Shown here in pieces: positions 54,804 through 62,478 of a DNA stretch of 64,000 nucleotides; position 1 is the first letter of the stretch, and every line of letters begins with the position of its first letter. Location: positions 1 through 64,000 of the forward strand of contig NZ_BBQF01000001.1 in assembly GCF_000813345.1 (NCBI RefSeq). Direction: 5' to 3'. The position numbers and the translations under genes are program-made. A model generated the notes under the pieces. The model was given only the letters and a program-made list of their open reading frames with translations, was not told where the DNA came from and searched no databases. The DNA comes from Sulfurospirillum arsenophilum NBRC 109478. GTDB lineage: Bacteria; Campylobacterota; Campylobacteria; Campylobacterales; Sulfurospirillaceae.

Positions 54804-55649
54804 ATGAAAGAGATAACCAAAGAGGACTATATTCACAGTGTGTATAAGGTCATCTTTTACGTTGAAGCCAACTATGCGCAGGAGCTGAGTCTTGAAGAGT
54901 TAGCCAAAGTGGCGGGGTTTTCGAAGTATCATTTTCATAGGATTTTTAAGGCAGTGAGCGGTGAGAACATTGGAGATTACATACGTCGCATCAGGCTTCA
55001 AGGAACGACGTGGAAGCTTAAAATTGAGCCGAAAATCACTCAAATTGCCCTTGATAGTGGCTACGAAACCAATGCCTCTTTTACCAAAGCGTTTAAAAAA
55101 CATTTTGGGATGAGTCCGAGGGCTTTTTCGGATCAACTCAAAGCGAAACAAGGAGTTGTGATGGTAGCGCCAAAAGTGGTTAATGTTGAGCCGATAACGG
55201 TTTTGTATGTGCGAAAAACGGGTTTGTATGCGACCTCAGCGTGTGAAGCGTGGAATCTGTTGATGCCTTTTGCGTATGAGCAGAAGATGAAGTTTCATAA
55301 AAAAATTATGGACAAAGAGACGATGCACTTTGGCATCGGGCATGACAATCCGAACCTTATAGAACCAGACCTACTTCGCTACGATGCGTGCATTAGCTGT
55401 GATGATGCGAGTATTGAACCAAAAGGTGAGGTTTTTCGTAAGGTGATGGAGGGTGGAAAGTTTGCGGTGTTCTTGCATAAAGGTGCGTATGAAAATCTCA
55501 AATCTACTTATGATGAGATAGGTCAGTGGATGGTGCAAAGTGGCGTTAAACTACGCGATAAGCCTCTTTTTGAGAAGTATCTCAACCGTGATCCAAGGCG
55601 CACGAAACCTGAGAATTTGCGTACCGAAATTTACGTGCCTATCGCGTAG
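54804..55649 (+). CDS. AraC regulator with GyrI-like effector domain
   Basis: The 281-residue protein has an N-terminal AraC pair of HTH motifs (LSLEELAKVAGFSKYHFHRIFK and the second at FTKAFKKHFGMSPRAF) and a C-terminal GyrI-like small-molecule domain (VEPITVLYVRKTGLY). This is the MarA/Rob/SbmC-type layout. Targets are not evident. Confidence 0.85.
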   Translation: MKEITKEDYIHSVYKVIFYVEANYAQELSLEELAKVAGFSKYHFHRIFKAVSGENIGDYIRRIRLQGTTWKLKIEPKITQIALDSGYETNASFTKAFKKHFGMSPRAFSDQLKAKQGVVMVAPKVVNVEPITVLYVRKTGLYATSACEAWNLLMPFAYEQKMKFHKKIMDKETMHFGIGHDNPNLIEPDLLRYDACISCDDASIEPKGEVFRKVMEGGKFAVFLHKGAYENLKSTYDEIGQWMVQSGVKLRDKPLFEKYLNRDPRRTKPENLRTEIYVPIA

Positions 55650-55653
55650 TTAT

Positions 55654-56268
55654 TTAAGCTTTACGCCCTGTCAATAAAAAGATGGGGTAGTCCCCGTAAG
55701 GCTTTTTAGCCACACTGACAATTTCAATATTCACATCTTCAAAGCCTGCTTTTTTTGCAAGTGTGGCAAACTCTTCTTGGTCAAAACCAAAGTGAAAAAC
55801 GCCCATATCTTCGCTATGAAAGGTTCCATCTTCTTTGTCTAAATCTGCGAGTGCAATGCTTCCTCCACTGTTGAGTAAACGGTGAAATTTTTGAAAAAGT
55901 GCTAGTGTGTCCTCAACGTGATGAATGGTCATTGAGGAGATGATACCATCAAATGTTTCATCAAGTTCAGCAGATGAAAGGTCAAGCTCTAACATCGTAA
56001 GTTCGCAAGGAAGAGAGTTTTTCTTGGATCGAAGTTGTTCATTCATCGAAGGTGAAACATCAACGGTAGTGATTTTTTTGACATGTGGAGCAATTTGGGT
56101 GGTCAAAAGCCCTGTTCCTGAGCCAAAATCCATCAGATGCGTTGTTGTTTTAGTGTAGGTGAGTTTCTCTAAAATCGCATCGGCGATGTTGGTGACATTG
56201 TCAACACGTGCGGGCTCTTTTTCATACACTTTTGATTTTTCAGAAAAATAGTCTTTGGATGGTTGCAT
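55654..56268 (-). CDS. Class I SAM-dependent methyltransferase
   Basis: The 204-residue protein has the SAM loop MDFGSGTGLLT near residue 46, followed by TVDVS and an SSMTIHHVED segment typical of ubiquinone/menaquinone-type methyltransferases. The substrate is unknown. Confidence 0.82.
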   Translation of the reverse strand: MQPSKDYFSEKSKVYEKEPARVDNVTNIADAILEKLTYTKTTTHLMDFGSGTGLLTTQIAPHVKKITTVDVSPSMNEQLRSKKNSLPCELTMLELDLSSAELDETFDGIISSMTIHHVEDTLALFQKFHRLLNSGGSIALADLDKEDGTFHSEDMGVFHFGFDQEEFATLAKKAGFEDVNIEIVSVAKKPYGDYPIFLLTGRKA

Positions 56269-56349
56269 GCATGACCTTTGTGATGGATGAGAGAGTATAG
56301 CACACGCATTTTTCCAAAAAAATTAACTCAAAAAACTAGCGCATATATT

Positions 56350-57144
56350 TTAACCAATCACAAACGAAGTGTACCCGACAACCCGACTGTCATCTTTAGT
56401 ACGTGAAAAACTGGTTCTATAGTCTAAAAAGTGTGCACTTAAATCGTAATGAAGCGCACTTTGTACCATGGCTGTAACGCCTGTCATACCGCATGCTTCG
56501 CAACCATGTGTCAGTGCATGGAGATCACGGTTTTTAATGGCTTCTATGCAGTGATTGTCGAGTTTATTGGCTTCTTCTTCTGTGTGAAAATGGCTGAGAT
56601 CGGTGCTGATGACAAGAAGAGTTTTTTCATCTTTAAGCACTTCGTCTATCACGGATGAGAGTTCATCATGCATGATGTCGCCATAGACGATTTCGACAAT
56701 CTTAGCGTGTTTAAAGTAGTGGTGAATAAAAGGCATCTGCACTTCCGTCGAATGCTCTTCGTGTGCGGAAGGATGAAAGTCTATACATGGAAACTTTTTT
56801 TGAAGATCATGGCTATAGCGTAAGTCTATTTCCAGTTCGCCACAGGGTGTATGATACGCTTCAAAAAGGGCTACAGAAGCGCCGGAAACATAGATACGAT
56901 GGCTAGGACCAATGACAACGACACGTTCAATGTCAGAGCGTTTTAAAGCCGTGTAGTGGTAGGCAAGATTGGCGGTGTAACCACTGTAAATGTAGCCTGC
57001 ATGCGGTACGATGAGTGCTCGGGGTATCACATCGAGCTTCAACTCTGGCATCTCTTTATCAAAATGGGCAATGTAATGTTTAATCTCACTGCACATATCA
57101 GGGTAAAACATCCCTGCAACGGCAGACTTACGATATTTATTCAT
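56350..57144 (-). CDS. amrB: AmmeMemoRadiSam system protein B (MEMO-like)
   Basis: The frame opens at 57147 with TTG, but ATG at 57144 with a GGAG site six bases away gives 264 residues starting MNKYRKSAVAGMFYP. VPHAGYIYSGYTA, GPSHRIYVSG and STDLSHFH are the MEMO family signatures, with the histidines of an extradiol-dioxygenase-like metal site. It overlaps the radical SAM gene by 8 bases. Confidence 0.88.
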   Translation of the reverse strand: MNKYRKSAVAGMFYPDMCSEIKHYIAHFDKEMPELKLDVIPRALIVPHAGYIYSGYTANLAYHYTALKRSDIERVVVIGPSHRIYVSGASVALFEAYHTPCGELEIDLRYSHDLQKKFPCIDFHPSAHEEHSTEVQMPFIHHYFKHAKIVEIVYGDIMHDELSSVIDEVLKDEKTLLVISTDLSHFHTEEEANKLDNHCIEAIKNRDLHALTHGCEACGMTGVTAMVQSALHYDLSAHFLDYRTSFSRTKDDSRVVGYTSFVIG

Positions 57145-58126
57145 CAAAAACTCCTGCGAGTTTGGTTTTGCATTTTGGACAGCATCCTTCTTCCAGATGG
57201 TTTTCCATCACTTCAAAGCGTTTTCGTTCTATCAAAATAGCATTACATGTAACGCACCTCGTTGGGTTTTCAAGTCCGACATTGCCAATGTAAATGTGTT
57301 TTAGCCCTGCGCTTTGACCTATGGATTCAGCACGCTTTAGTGTTTCGATCGAGGTCGCTGGAAGCCCTTGCTCGTGGTAATCAGGATGAAAGGCGCTAAT
57401 ATGCCACGGTGTTTGCGCTCCCAGCTCTTTTGCGATAAAGGAAGCGATGGCATTTAACTCAACATCTGAGTCATTTTTGGTAGGAACGATGAGTGTCGTT
57501 ACCTCGATCCAGATGCCATTACGTTTAAAGTGTTTGAGGTTTTCCAAAATGGCTTCAAGCCCACCACCGAGCTCTTTTTTGTAGTAGTCGTGGTTGAAGG
57601 ATTTGAGATCAACATTCGCTGCATCGATGATGCCAATCATATCGTCAATGACTTCAGAGGATTCAAAACCGTTGGTGACGAAGATGTTTTTGATACCTTT
57701 TTCATGGGCTAAAAGGGCTATGTCTTTGGCATAAGGGTAAAAAATGGTAGGTTCATTGTAGGTGTACGCGATGGAGGCACATTCGTATTTGAGTGCCATT
57801 TCGACGATTTGCAAAGGAGAGAAAAATTCTTTTACATGTAATGTTTTTTCTTGCGAAATACTCCAATTTTGACAAAACGGACATTTGAAATTGCAGCCAA
57901 TCGTTCCGAGCGAAAAGGCTCTGGTGTCGGGCAAAAAGTGGTAGAGTGGTTTTTTTTCCACAGGGTCAACGTGCATTGCCACGGGGTAGCCATAGACTAG
58001 ATTTTTGATGACGCCATCAACGTTTTTATTCACACCACAAATCCCTGCTTGCCCCTCTTTGAGATGACAGTAGTGTGCACAGAGAAGACAAACGAGACGC
58101 GATCCTTCTGCTTTAAAGTAGTTCAT
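57137..58126 (-). CDS. amrS: AmmeMemoRadiSam system radical SAM enzyme
   Basis: The 329-residue protein has the radical SAM motif C-NFK-C-PF-C in GTIGCNFKCPFCQNW, an N-terminal cysteine motif (CLLCAHYC) and a C-terminal zinc-ribbon (CVTCNAI and CCPKCKTK). It resembles activating enzymes of glycyl radical proteins. The gene shares one base with the AMMECR1 gene and overlaps the MEMO gene. No glycyl radical partner is in the window. Confidence 0.9.
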   Translation of the reverse strand: MNYFKAEGSRLVCLLCAHYCHLKEGQAGICGVNKNVDGVIKNLVYGYPVAMHVDPVEKKPLYHFLPDTRAFSLGTIGCNFKCPFCQNWSISQEKTLHVKEFFSPLQIVEMALKYECASIAYTYNEPTIFYPYAKDIALLAHEKGIKNIFVTNGFESSEVIDDMIGIIDAANVDLKSFNHDYYKKELGGGLEAILENLKHFKRNGIWIEVTTLIVPTKNDSDVELNAIASFIAKELGAQTPWHISAFHPDYHEQGLPATSIETLKRAESIGQSAGLKHIYIGNVGLENPTRCVTCNAILIERKRFEVMENHLEEGCCPKCKTKLAGVFDE

Positions 58127-58668
58127 TATTTCACCTTTTGGACTTTGTAACGCCAGATGTCAGGATGACTTTCCAAACACTCAGATTCGAGTCCGGCCTT
58201 TTGGCAGAGATGTGAAAAGAAAAGCTCAAAGGTGGGCAGTTGCTCCCAAACTTGGGGTAAAAACGTTGCTTTACGGCTCCCTTTTTGAAGGATGATACCA
58301 TCTTCGCCTACCGTGACTTTGCTTTTAAGATCGTCGCTATTTTCATACGTGATAAGCTCAGGTTCACTTAGAAGTGAGACTTCGATGTGGATGCGTGAAA
58401 ACTCTTCAGGATTCAGTGGATAAAAGCGTGGATCATCAAAGGCGGCGGCTTTTGCGTTGTAAATGAGGTCGTCTAATAAGGGTCGATGAGCGATGAGTGA
58501 GCCGATACATCCGCGAAGTTGACGGTCTAATGTGAGGGTTACAAACGTTGCTTTGGGTTTGGCAAATTCGGGATAGAGTTCCAGTAGAGCTTTTTTATCA
58601 AGCGTATCAGTGTGACTAAAGCCATCTTTGATGGCATTTTTAGCAATATCTAGGATCACGTTTTGCAT
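58126..58668 (-). CDS. amrA: AmmeMemoRadiSam system protein A (AMMECR1 domain)
   Basis: The 180-residue protein has the AMMECR1 signature VTLTLDRQLRGCIGSL, AAFDDPRFYPL and VWEQLPTFELFFSHLCQKAG. It is the first gene of the triad, with a GGAGG site (CAAGGAGGCACCATG). The human homologue and the Memo protein are known, but the joint function in prokaryotes is not established to my knowledge. Confidence 0.9.
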   Translation of the reverse strand: MQNVILDIAKNAIKDGFSHTDTLDKKALLELYPEFAKPKATFVTLTLDRQLRGCIGSLIAHRPLLDDLIYNAKAAAFDDPRFYPLNPEEFSRIHIEVSLLSEPELITYENSDDLKSKVTVGEDGIILQKGSRKATFLPQVWEQLPTFELFFSHLCQKAGLESECLESHPDIWRYKVQKVK

Positions 58669-58736
58669 GGTGCCTCCTTGGTGGAGGTTTATTATATGAT
58701 AAAATGGCTGATAGGTTATACAAAAAAGGAGTCTTT

Positions 58737-59234
58737 ATGCTCATGGCAATTTTGGAGCGAACACCTGTATGGGTCTATGTGCTGTTTTTAGCATTACTAG
58801 GGTTGGGCTGGACGCAGAGCCGTGATCGCATTGTCCCCTACGCTAGGGCATTGATACTTCCTCTCATTATGGTTCTTTTCTCCATCTATAGTGTTGTTTC
58901 TGCTTTTGGTATGAGCATTGGAGTTGTTGCATGGAGTTTGGGCATGATAATTGTTATGGCGCTTGGAATTCGCATACGGGCTTTTTACAATGCTGTTTTT
59001 ATGGAAGAACACAAAGCGTTTGCCATTAAAGGAAGTTGGTTATGGTTAGCTTTGATGATGGTCATTTTTTGGCTAAAATTTGCCGTAGGCGTAGCTCTTG
59101 CTAGAGAATTAGAAATCGTTTATGAGCCTTGGTTTATCCTTGGAATTAGTTTATGTTATGGTGTGCTGAGTGGTATTTTTTTAGTTCGAATGGTTATTTT
59201 ATGGAAGATCAAAAGTTTACATGTAAAACATTAA
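58737..59234 (+). CDS. Small integral membrane protein, DUF6622-like
   Basis: The frame opens at 58704, but the AAAAAAGGAG and ATG at 58737 are preferred, giving 165 residues. Four to five membrane segments are visible, with TRSRDRIVPY-like QSRDRIVPY after the first helix. This fits the small DUF6622 family of unknown role. It ends with an exact TTTACATGTAAA that encodes the last residues. Confidence 0.6.
   Translation: MLMAILERTPVWVYVLFLALLGLGWTQSRDRIVPYARALILPLIMVLFSIYSVVSAFGMSIGVVAWSLGMIIVMALGIRIRAFYNAVFMEEHKAFAIKGSWLWLALMMVIFWLKFAVGVALARELEIVYEPWFILGISLCYGVLSGIFLVRMVILWKIKSLHVKH
59216..59227. repeat. TTTACATGTAAA palindrome at the end of the DUF6622-like gene
   Basis: Perfect copy, read as Leu-His-Val-Lys, one codon before the stop. 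Confidence 0.9.
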
Positions 59235-59277
59235 CACAGTTTTGCTAGACTATCGTATGATTTTTAAGGAGCAATGG

Positions 59278-59676
59278 ATGAAACAGTGGATAGTAATGGC
59301 GATGTGTATAGGTCTTTTTTCAGGCTGTAGCATGAGTTTCAATTATAATTTTTGGAGTCAAAAAGCACCTGCCACACCTTCCCCTGTTGTAACTGAAGTC
59401 AAAATAGCACTTCCTAGCACCATTTTGATGTATGATTTAGATATTACCGACCGCCCTTATACCAGCCTTGGTGAAGTAAATGTGAGTGTCACGAAACTCA
59501 ACCCATGGGGTGATGATCCAAAACAATCTGACGCTGAAGCAAAACTCAAAGAAGAAGCAGCGAAAAAAGGTGCAGATGCACTTATTTATGTTCGCTATAC
59601 CAAAGTGGGCGTTTCGTACAATCGCTGGAGTGGCATCGAGGGCAAAGCTCAAGCGGTTAAGTTTACACGCTATTAA
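59278..59676 (+). CDS. Small lipoprotein
   Basis: The frame opens at 59242, but AAGGAG (59266-59271) and the signal sequence support ATG 59278, giving 132 residues. The lipobox LFSGC is followed by a short linker and a compact domain with KKGADALIYVRYTKVGVSY. That pattern resembles YbjQ/RcsF-like small periplasmic domains, but I do not assign a family. Confidence 0.6.
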   Translation: MKQWIVMAMCIGLFSGCSMSFNYNFWSQKAPATPSPVVTEVKIALPSTILMYDLDITDRPYTSLGEVNVSVTKLNPWGDDPKQSDAEAKLKEEAAKKGADALIYVRYTKVGVSYNRWSGIEGKAQAVKFTRY

Positions 59677-59727
59677 AAGCGCAATTTTGTACTATTTTTA
59701 TTGACAAAGTTGCGTTATACTAAAACC

Positions 59728-60528
59728 ATGAAATCTGCACTTTTAAACGATACTATTTTTGAGAACATCACCAACTCCAATGGTCAATTTACCAACCATT
59801 TTCATGACACCTACACCATTGGACTCACGCATGATGGTATGTTCAAGTCTATTCACGAACATAAAGCAACCCTCGCTTACCAATACTCCACGCGCGTAAT
59901 TAACCCTGGCGAAGTGCATTGTGGTGATTCACATGCATGGCAATACACCAATTTTTACCCTAGCGTTGAACTTTTAAGCAGTTTGTATGAGCAAATGTAT
60001 GGTGAAAAAAAGATGCCGATTTTTGAACAGCATATTATCCAAGATGAGGCATTATATAGGCTTTTGGTCTCTTTTTTTCGCAGTGTCTATGAGCATGAAG
60101 AAACACTGCCCTGCGAGTCAAAACTTATCGATGCCCTCTCGCACCTGATAGCCAACTACACGCGTTCAGCGACACCCTACCCTTTTACATGTAAAGCAAA
60201 AAATACCATGTCGATGGTGGTTGAGTATATCCATGAATATTTAGATACCGAGATTTCACTGGACGCACTTTCAAAGGCGGCGATGGTGAGCAAGTACCAT
60301 TTTCTAAGACTTTTTAAAAGCCACACGGGCTTGACGCCACATCAATACATCATTGCAGAGCGTATTCATAAGGCAAAAGAGCTTGTATTGGAGGGTGAAT
60401 CGCTTTCGCTTGCAGGGCTTCATGCAGGTTTTAGTGACCAGTCACATTTTATCCGCAGCTTTCGCAAAATTTATGGCTATTCGCCAAAGACACTGCTTCA
60501 AAAAAGCAATTTTATTCTATATAAATAA
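59728..60528 (+). CDS. AraC-family regulator with cupin-like sensing domain
   Basis: The frame opens at TTG 59701, while ATG 59728 starts at MKSALLNDTIFEN; neither has a good ribosome site, so the start is uncertain. With the ATG it has 266 residues. The N-terminal half is an AraC ligand-binding fold (FHDTYTIGLTHDG), the C-terminal half has the AraC double HTH (ISLDALSKAAMVSKYHF and SLAGLHAGFSDQSHFIRSFRK). The EamA transporter gene follows 36 bases later and may be its target. It contains an exact TTTACATGTAAA. Confidence 0.8.
   Translation: MKSALLNDTIFENITNSNGQFTNHFHDTYTIGLTHDGMFKSIHEHKATLAYQYSTRVINPGEVHCGDSHAWQYTNFYPSVELLSSLYEQMYGEKKMPIFEQHIIQDEALYRLLVSFFRSVYEHEETLPCESKLIDALSHLIANYTRSATPYPFTCKAKNTMSMVVEYIHEYLDTEISLDALSKAAMVSKYHFLRLFKSHTGLTPHQYIIAERIHKAKELVLEGESLSLAGLHAGFSDQSHFIRSFRKIYGYSPKTLLQKSNFILYK
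60184..60195. repeat. TTTACATGTAAA palindrome inside the second AraC gene
   Basis: Perfect copy, read as Phe-Thr-Cys-Lys in the linker between the two domains. Confidence 0.9.
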
Positions 60529-60564
60529 TATCAAAAAGAGTAAAATTCGCGCCAAGGAGTTACC

Positions 60565-61464
60565 ATGGTCAATAAAAATCTTTTTTTCTTTTTACTCTTT
60601 CTCGCAATGGTCGCATGGGGTGGTTCGTGGGTCAATGTGAAAGTTTTAGGACATTATGTCAGTGCTTACGAGATGATCTTTTTGCGTTTTGGCATTACCG
60701 CTATTACGATGGTTCCGATCATTGTGTGGCTCAAGCACTCATTCAAAATTGATCTCAAAAGCTTCGGTTTGGTGGTACTCGTAGCGCTTGCATTGATCTT
60801 TTACAATAAATATTATTACCTTGGAACCAAGTTTGGTACGGCCTCTTTGGGTGGTGCGATGGTAACGACGATGATCCCCATTTTAACGTTTGTTTTACTA
60901 GCATTGATGGGTGTTAAAAAGGTGAGTTCAAAAGATCTGTTTGCTCTTGGTTTGGGTGCTATTGGCGTTTTGACGATGCTGCATATTTGGACATTTGATC
61001 TAGCGCACATACTGGTGATTCAAAATCTTTACTTTTTTCTTGCAGCTATTTTATGGGCAATTTTGACGATTATTAGCTCTAAGTCAACGAAAATTTCACC
61101 GATTGTCTTTACGTTTTACATGTACATTGTCACTGTTGCACTTGACTGGATTTTATTTGTGGATGTGAGTGCAATACCCTTTTCGTCACTTGATGGTATC
61201 TTTTGGATTAATACGCTGTTGATTTCCTTGGCTGCTTCCACCTTTTCCAATACGATCTATTTCTTAGGAATTGAAAAATTAGGTGCAGCCGAGGTGAGCT
61301 CGTTCGTCTTTTTGGTGCCGTTTTCAGCGATTGGACTGAGCGCTCTTTTCTTAGATGAAAAAGTAGATTTCTTCATCATCATTGGAACGATTTTAACGCT
61401 TTTTGCCGTTAAAATGCTCAATAATATTACAATTTTAAAGCGACGCCGAAAAAACGCTGAATAG
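60565..61464 (+). CDS. EamA/DMT superfamily transporter
   Basis: The 299-residue protein has ten predicted membrane helices, an early WGGSWVNVKVL segment and EMIFLRF, the EamA pattern in the first repeat, and an EVSSFVFLVPFSAIGLSA segment in the second. It is likely a metabolite exporter. Substrate unknown. It overlaps the convergent hydrolase gene by 38 bases. Confidence 0.85.
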   Translation: MVNKNLFFFLLFLAMVAWGGSWVNVKVLGHYVSAYEMIFLRFGITAITMVPIIVWLKHSFKIDLKSFGLVVLVALALIFYNKYYYLGTKFGTASLGGAMVTTMIPILTFVLLALMGVKKVSSKDLFALGLGAIGVLTMLHIWTFDLAHILVIQNLYFFLAAILWAILTIISSKSTKISPIVFTFYMYIVTVALDWILFVDVSAIPFSSLDGIFWINTLLISLAASTFSNTIYFLGIEKLGAAEVSSFVFLVPFSAIGLSALFLDEKVDFFIIIGTILTLFAVKMLNNITILKRRRKNAE

Positions 61465-61999
61465 TTGTAAAATGGCGATCCAGCCCTTCAAAGCTGTGAT
61501 TGCCACCCTCTTCTACAACCATCTTCGCACCTTCTAAAAAGTCGAGTGCTTCTTCGTAGTCTAAGACCTCATCACCTTTTTGCAAAAGAAGTAAAATATT
61601 TTCAAGATTAGGCTCTTCTATCTCATAGCTTTCAAGCATTTCAAGATGAGACTCATTCCATTCATATGCGCTATTGTCATAGTAATTCACACCATGACCA
61701 AGTGCTCTTTGAAGTGTTTCAGGTGCATTCACCGCTGGATTTATGAGCACGGCTTTGAGATTGTACTTATCGCTGAGATACAGTGAATAGTAGCCACCAA
61801 GCGATGAACCCATAAGATAAACTGGCTCATTGTCCTGATAAGATTCGATGAGTTCACTAAGCGTTTTAATGGCAAGATCAGGAATCGTAGGCAAGGATGG
61901 TGCAATGAAGCGAATCTTGTTTTCTTGGCAATAAGTACGAAGTAATTTTGCTTTACTTGCCTCGCCACTAGAGCCAAATCCGTGAATATAAATGATCAT
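61427..61999 (-). CDS. YqiA/UPF0227-type alpha/beta hydrolase
   Basis: The 190-residue protein begins IIYIHGFGSSGEASKAK with the oxyanion HGF motif, has the nucleophile elbow GSSLGGYYS near residue 65, an aspartate region (QKGDEVLDY) and the final histidine in GGNHSFEG. That is the YqiA/YcfP esterase family. The substrate is unknown. Confidence 0.85.
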   Translation of the reverse strand: MIIYIHGFGSSGEASKAKLLRTYCQENKIRFIAPSLPTIPDLAIKTLSELIESYQDNEPVYLMGSSLGGYYSLYLSDKYNLKAVLINPAVNAPETLQRALGHGVNYYDNSAYEWNESHLEMLESYEIEEPNLENILLLLQKGDEVLDYEEALDFLEGAKMVVEEGGNHSFEGLDRHFTTIQRFFGVALKL

Positions 62000-62075
62000 G
62001 TTCTACCTTTTAATCAATAAATTAAGCACCAAAGGTGCGCGGGCCTTGTGCCGAACAAAACCCAGTGTTAACGTA

Positions 62076-62099
62076 GTTTTCAAAGCTTGCTTTGAAAAC
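62076..62099. promoter_or_regulatory. Perfect 10-bp hairpin upstream of the formate dehydrogenase genes
   Basis: GTTTTCAAAG (62076-62085) and CTTTGAAAAC (62090-62099) pair around CTTG. A smaller hairpin GCACC-AAA-GGTGC lies at 62026-62038. There is no T-tract. It sits 60 bases before the probable -10 element, so it would be a protein-binding site rather than a leader structure, unless transcription starts further upstream. Confidence 0.45.
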
Positions 62100-62158
62100 G
62101 TGTGTAGAGTTTTGTAAAGGACTCTCCTAAATGGAGTATAGCAAAAGTTTCGTTAGGC

Positions 62159-62164
62159 TATAAT
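62159..62164 (+). promoter_or_regulatory. -10 element for the formate dehydrogenase operon
   Basis: Perfect TATAAT, 27 bases before the start of the small gene, with AAGAGG as its ribosome site. The predicted leader is about 20 bases. Confidence 0.6.
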
Positions 62165-62190
62165 ACGCGTAATTACTTAAAGAGGACAAC

Positions 62191-62475
62191 ATGAAATTAC
62201 AAGAATTAGAAGCTAGAAAAATCATTTTAATGGTGATGGGTGACAAGCGGACACTCACCAAAAGCGATGAAGAATTGGCACTGCTTCTCAAAAAAAGATT
62301 GACCAAAAAAGAGTGCGAAGTTTTAAATGCTGAAGCACTTGGCAAAGACAAAGAGACGCTGATGAGTGAGCAAAAAATAGATGCAACACGTTACGATGCA
62401 CTCAAAGCAAGTGCGATTAAAAAGATCAAAAATGAGTCCGTTCATGGAGATTTTTTCTATACCAAAGGTGAATAA
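62191..62475 (+). CDS. Small conserved-looking protein preceding formate dehydrogenase
   Basis: The 94-residue protein is Lys/Glu-rich and helical, without signal or membrane segments. It contains an LTKSDEELALLLKKRLTKKE segment. It starts after AAAGAGGAC and ends four bases before the fdhA start, so it is in the same operon. I do not recognise a family; an assembly or maturation role is only a guess from context. Confidence 0.6.
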   Translation: MKLQELEARKIILMVMGDKRTLTKSDEELALLLKKRLTKKECEVLNAEALGKDKETLMSEQKIDATRYDALKASAIKKIKNESVHGDFFYTKGE

Positions 62476-62478
62476 AAC

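Noticed and set aside
59701-59721. TTGACA and TATACT before the AraC gene as a sigma-70 promoter
   Set aside because: The spacing is only nine bases, far below the required 16-18.
62026-62099. Molybdenum cofactor riboswitch upstream of the formate dehydrogenase
   Set aside because: The hairpins are short, lie upstream of the probable -10 and do not show a pattern that I can match to a known riboswitch.
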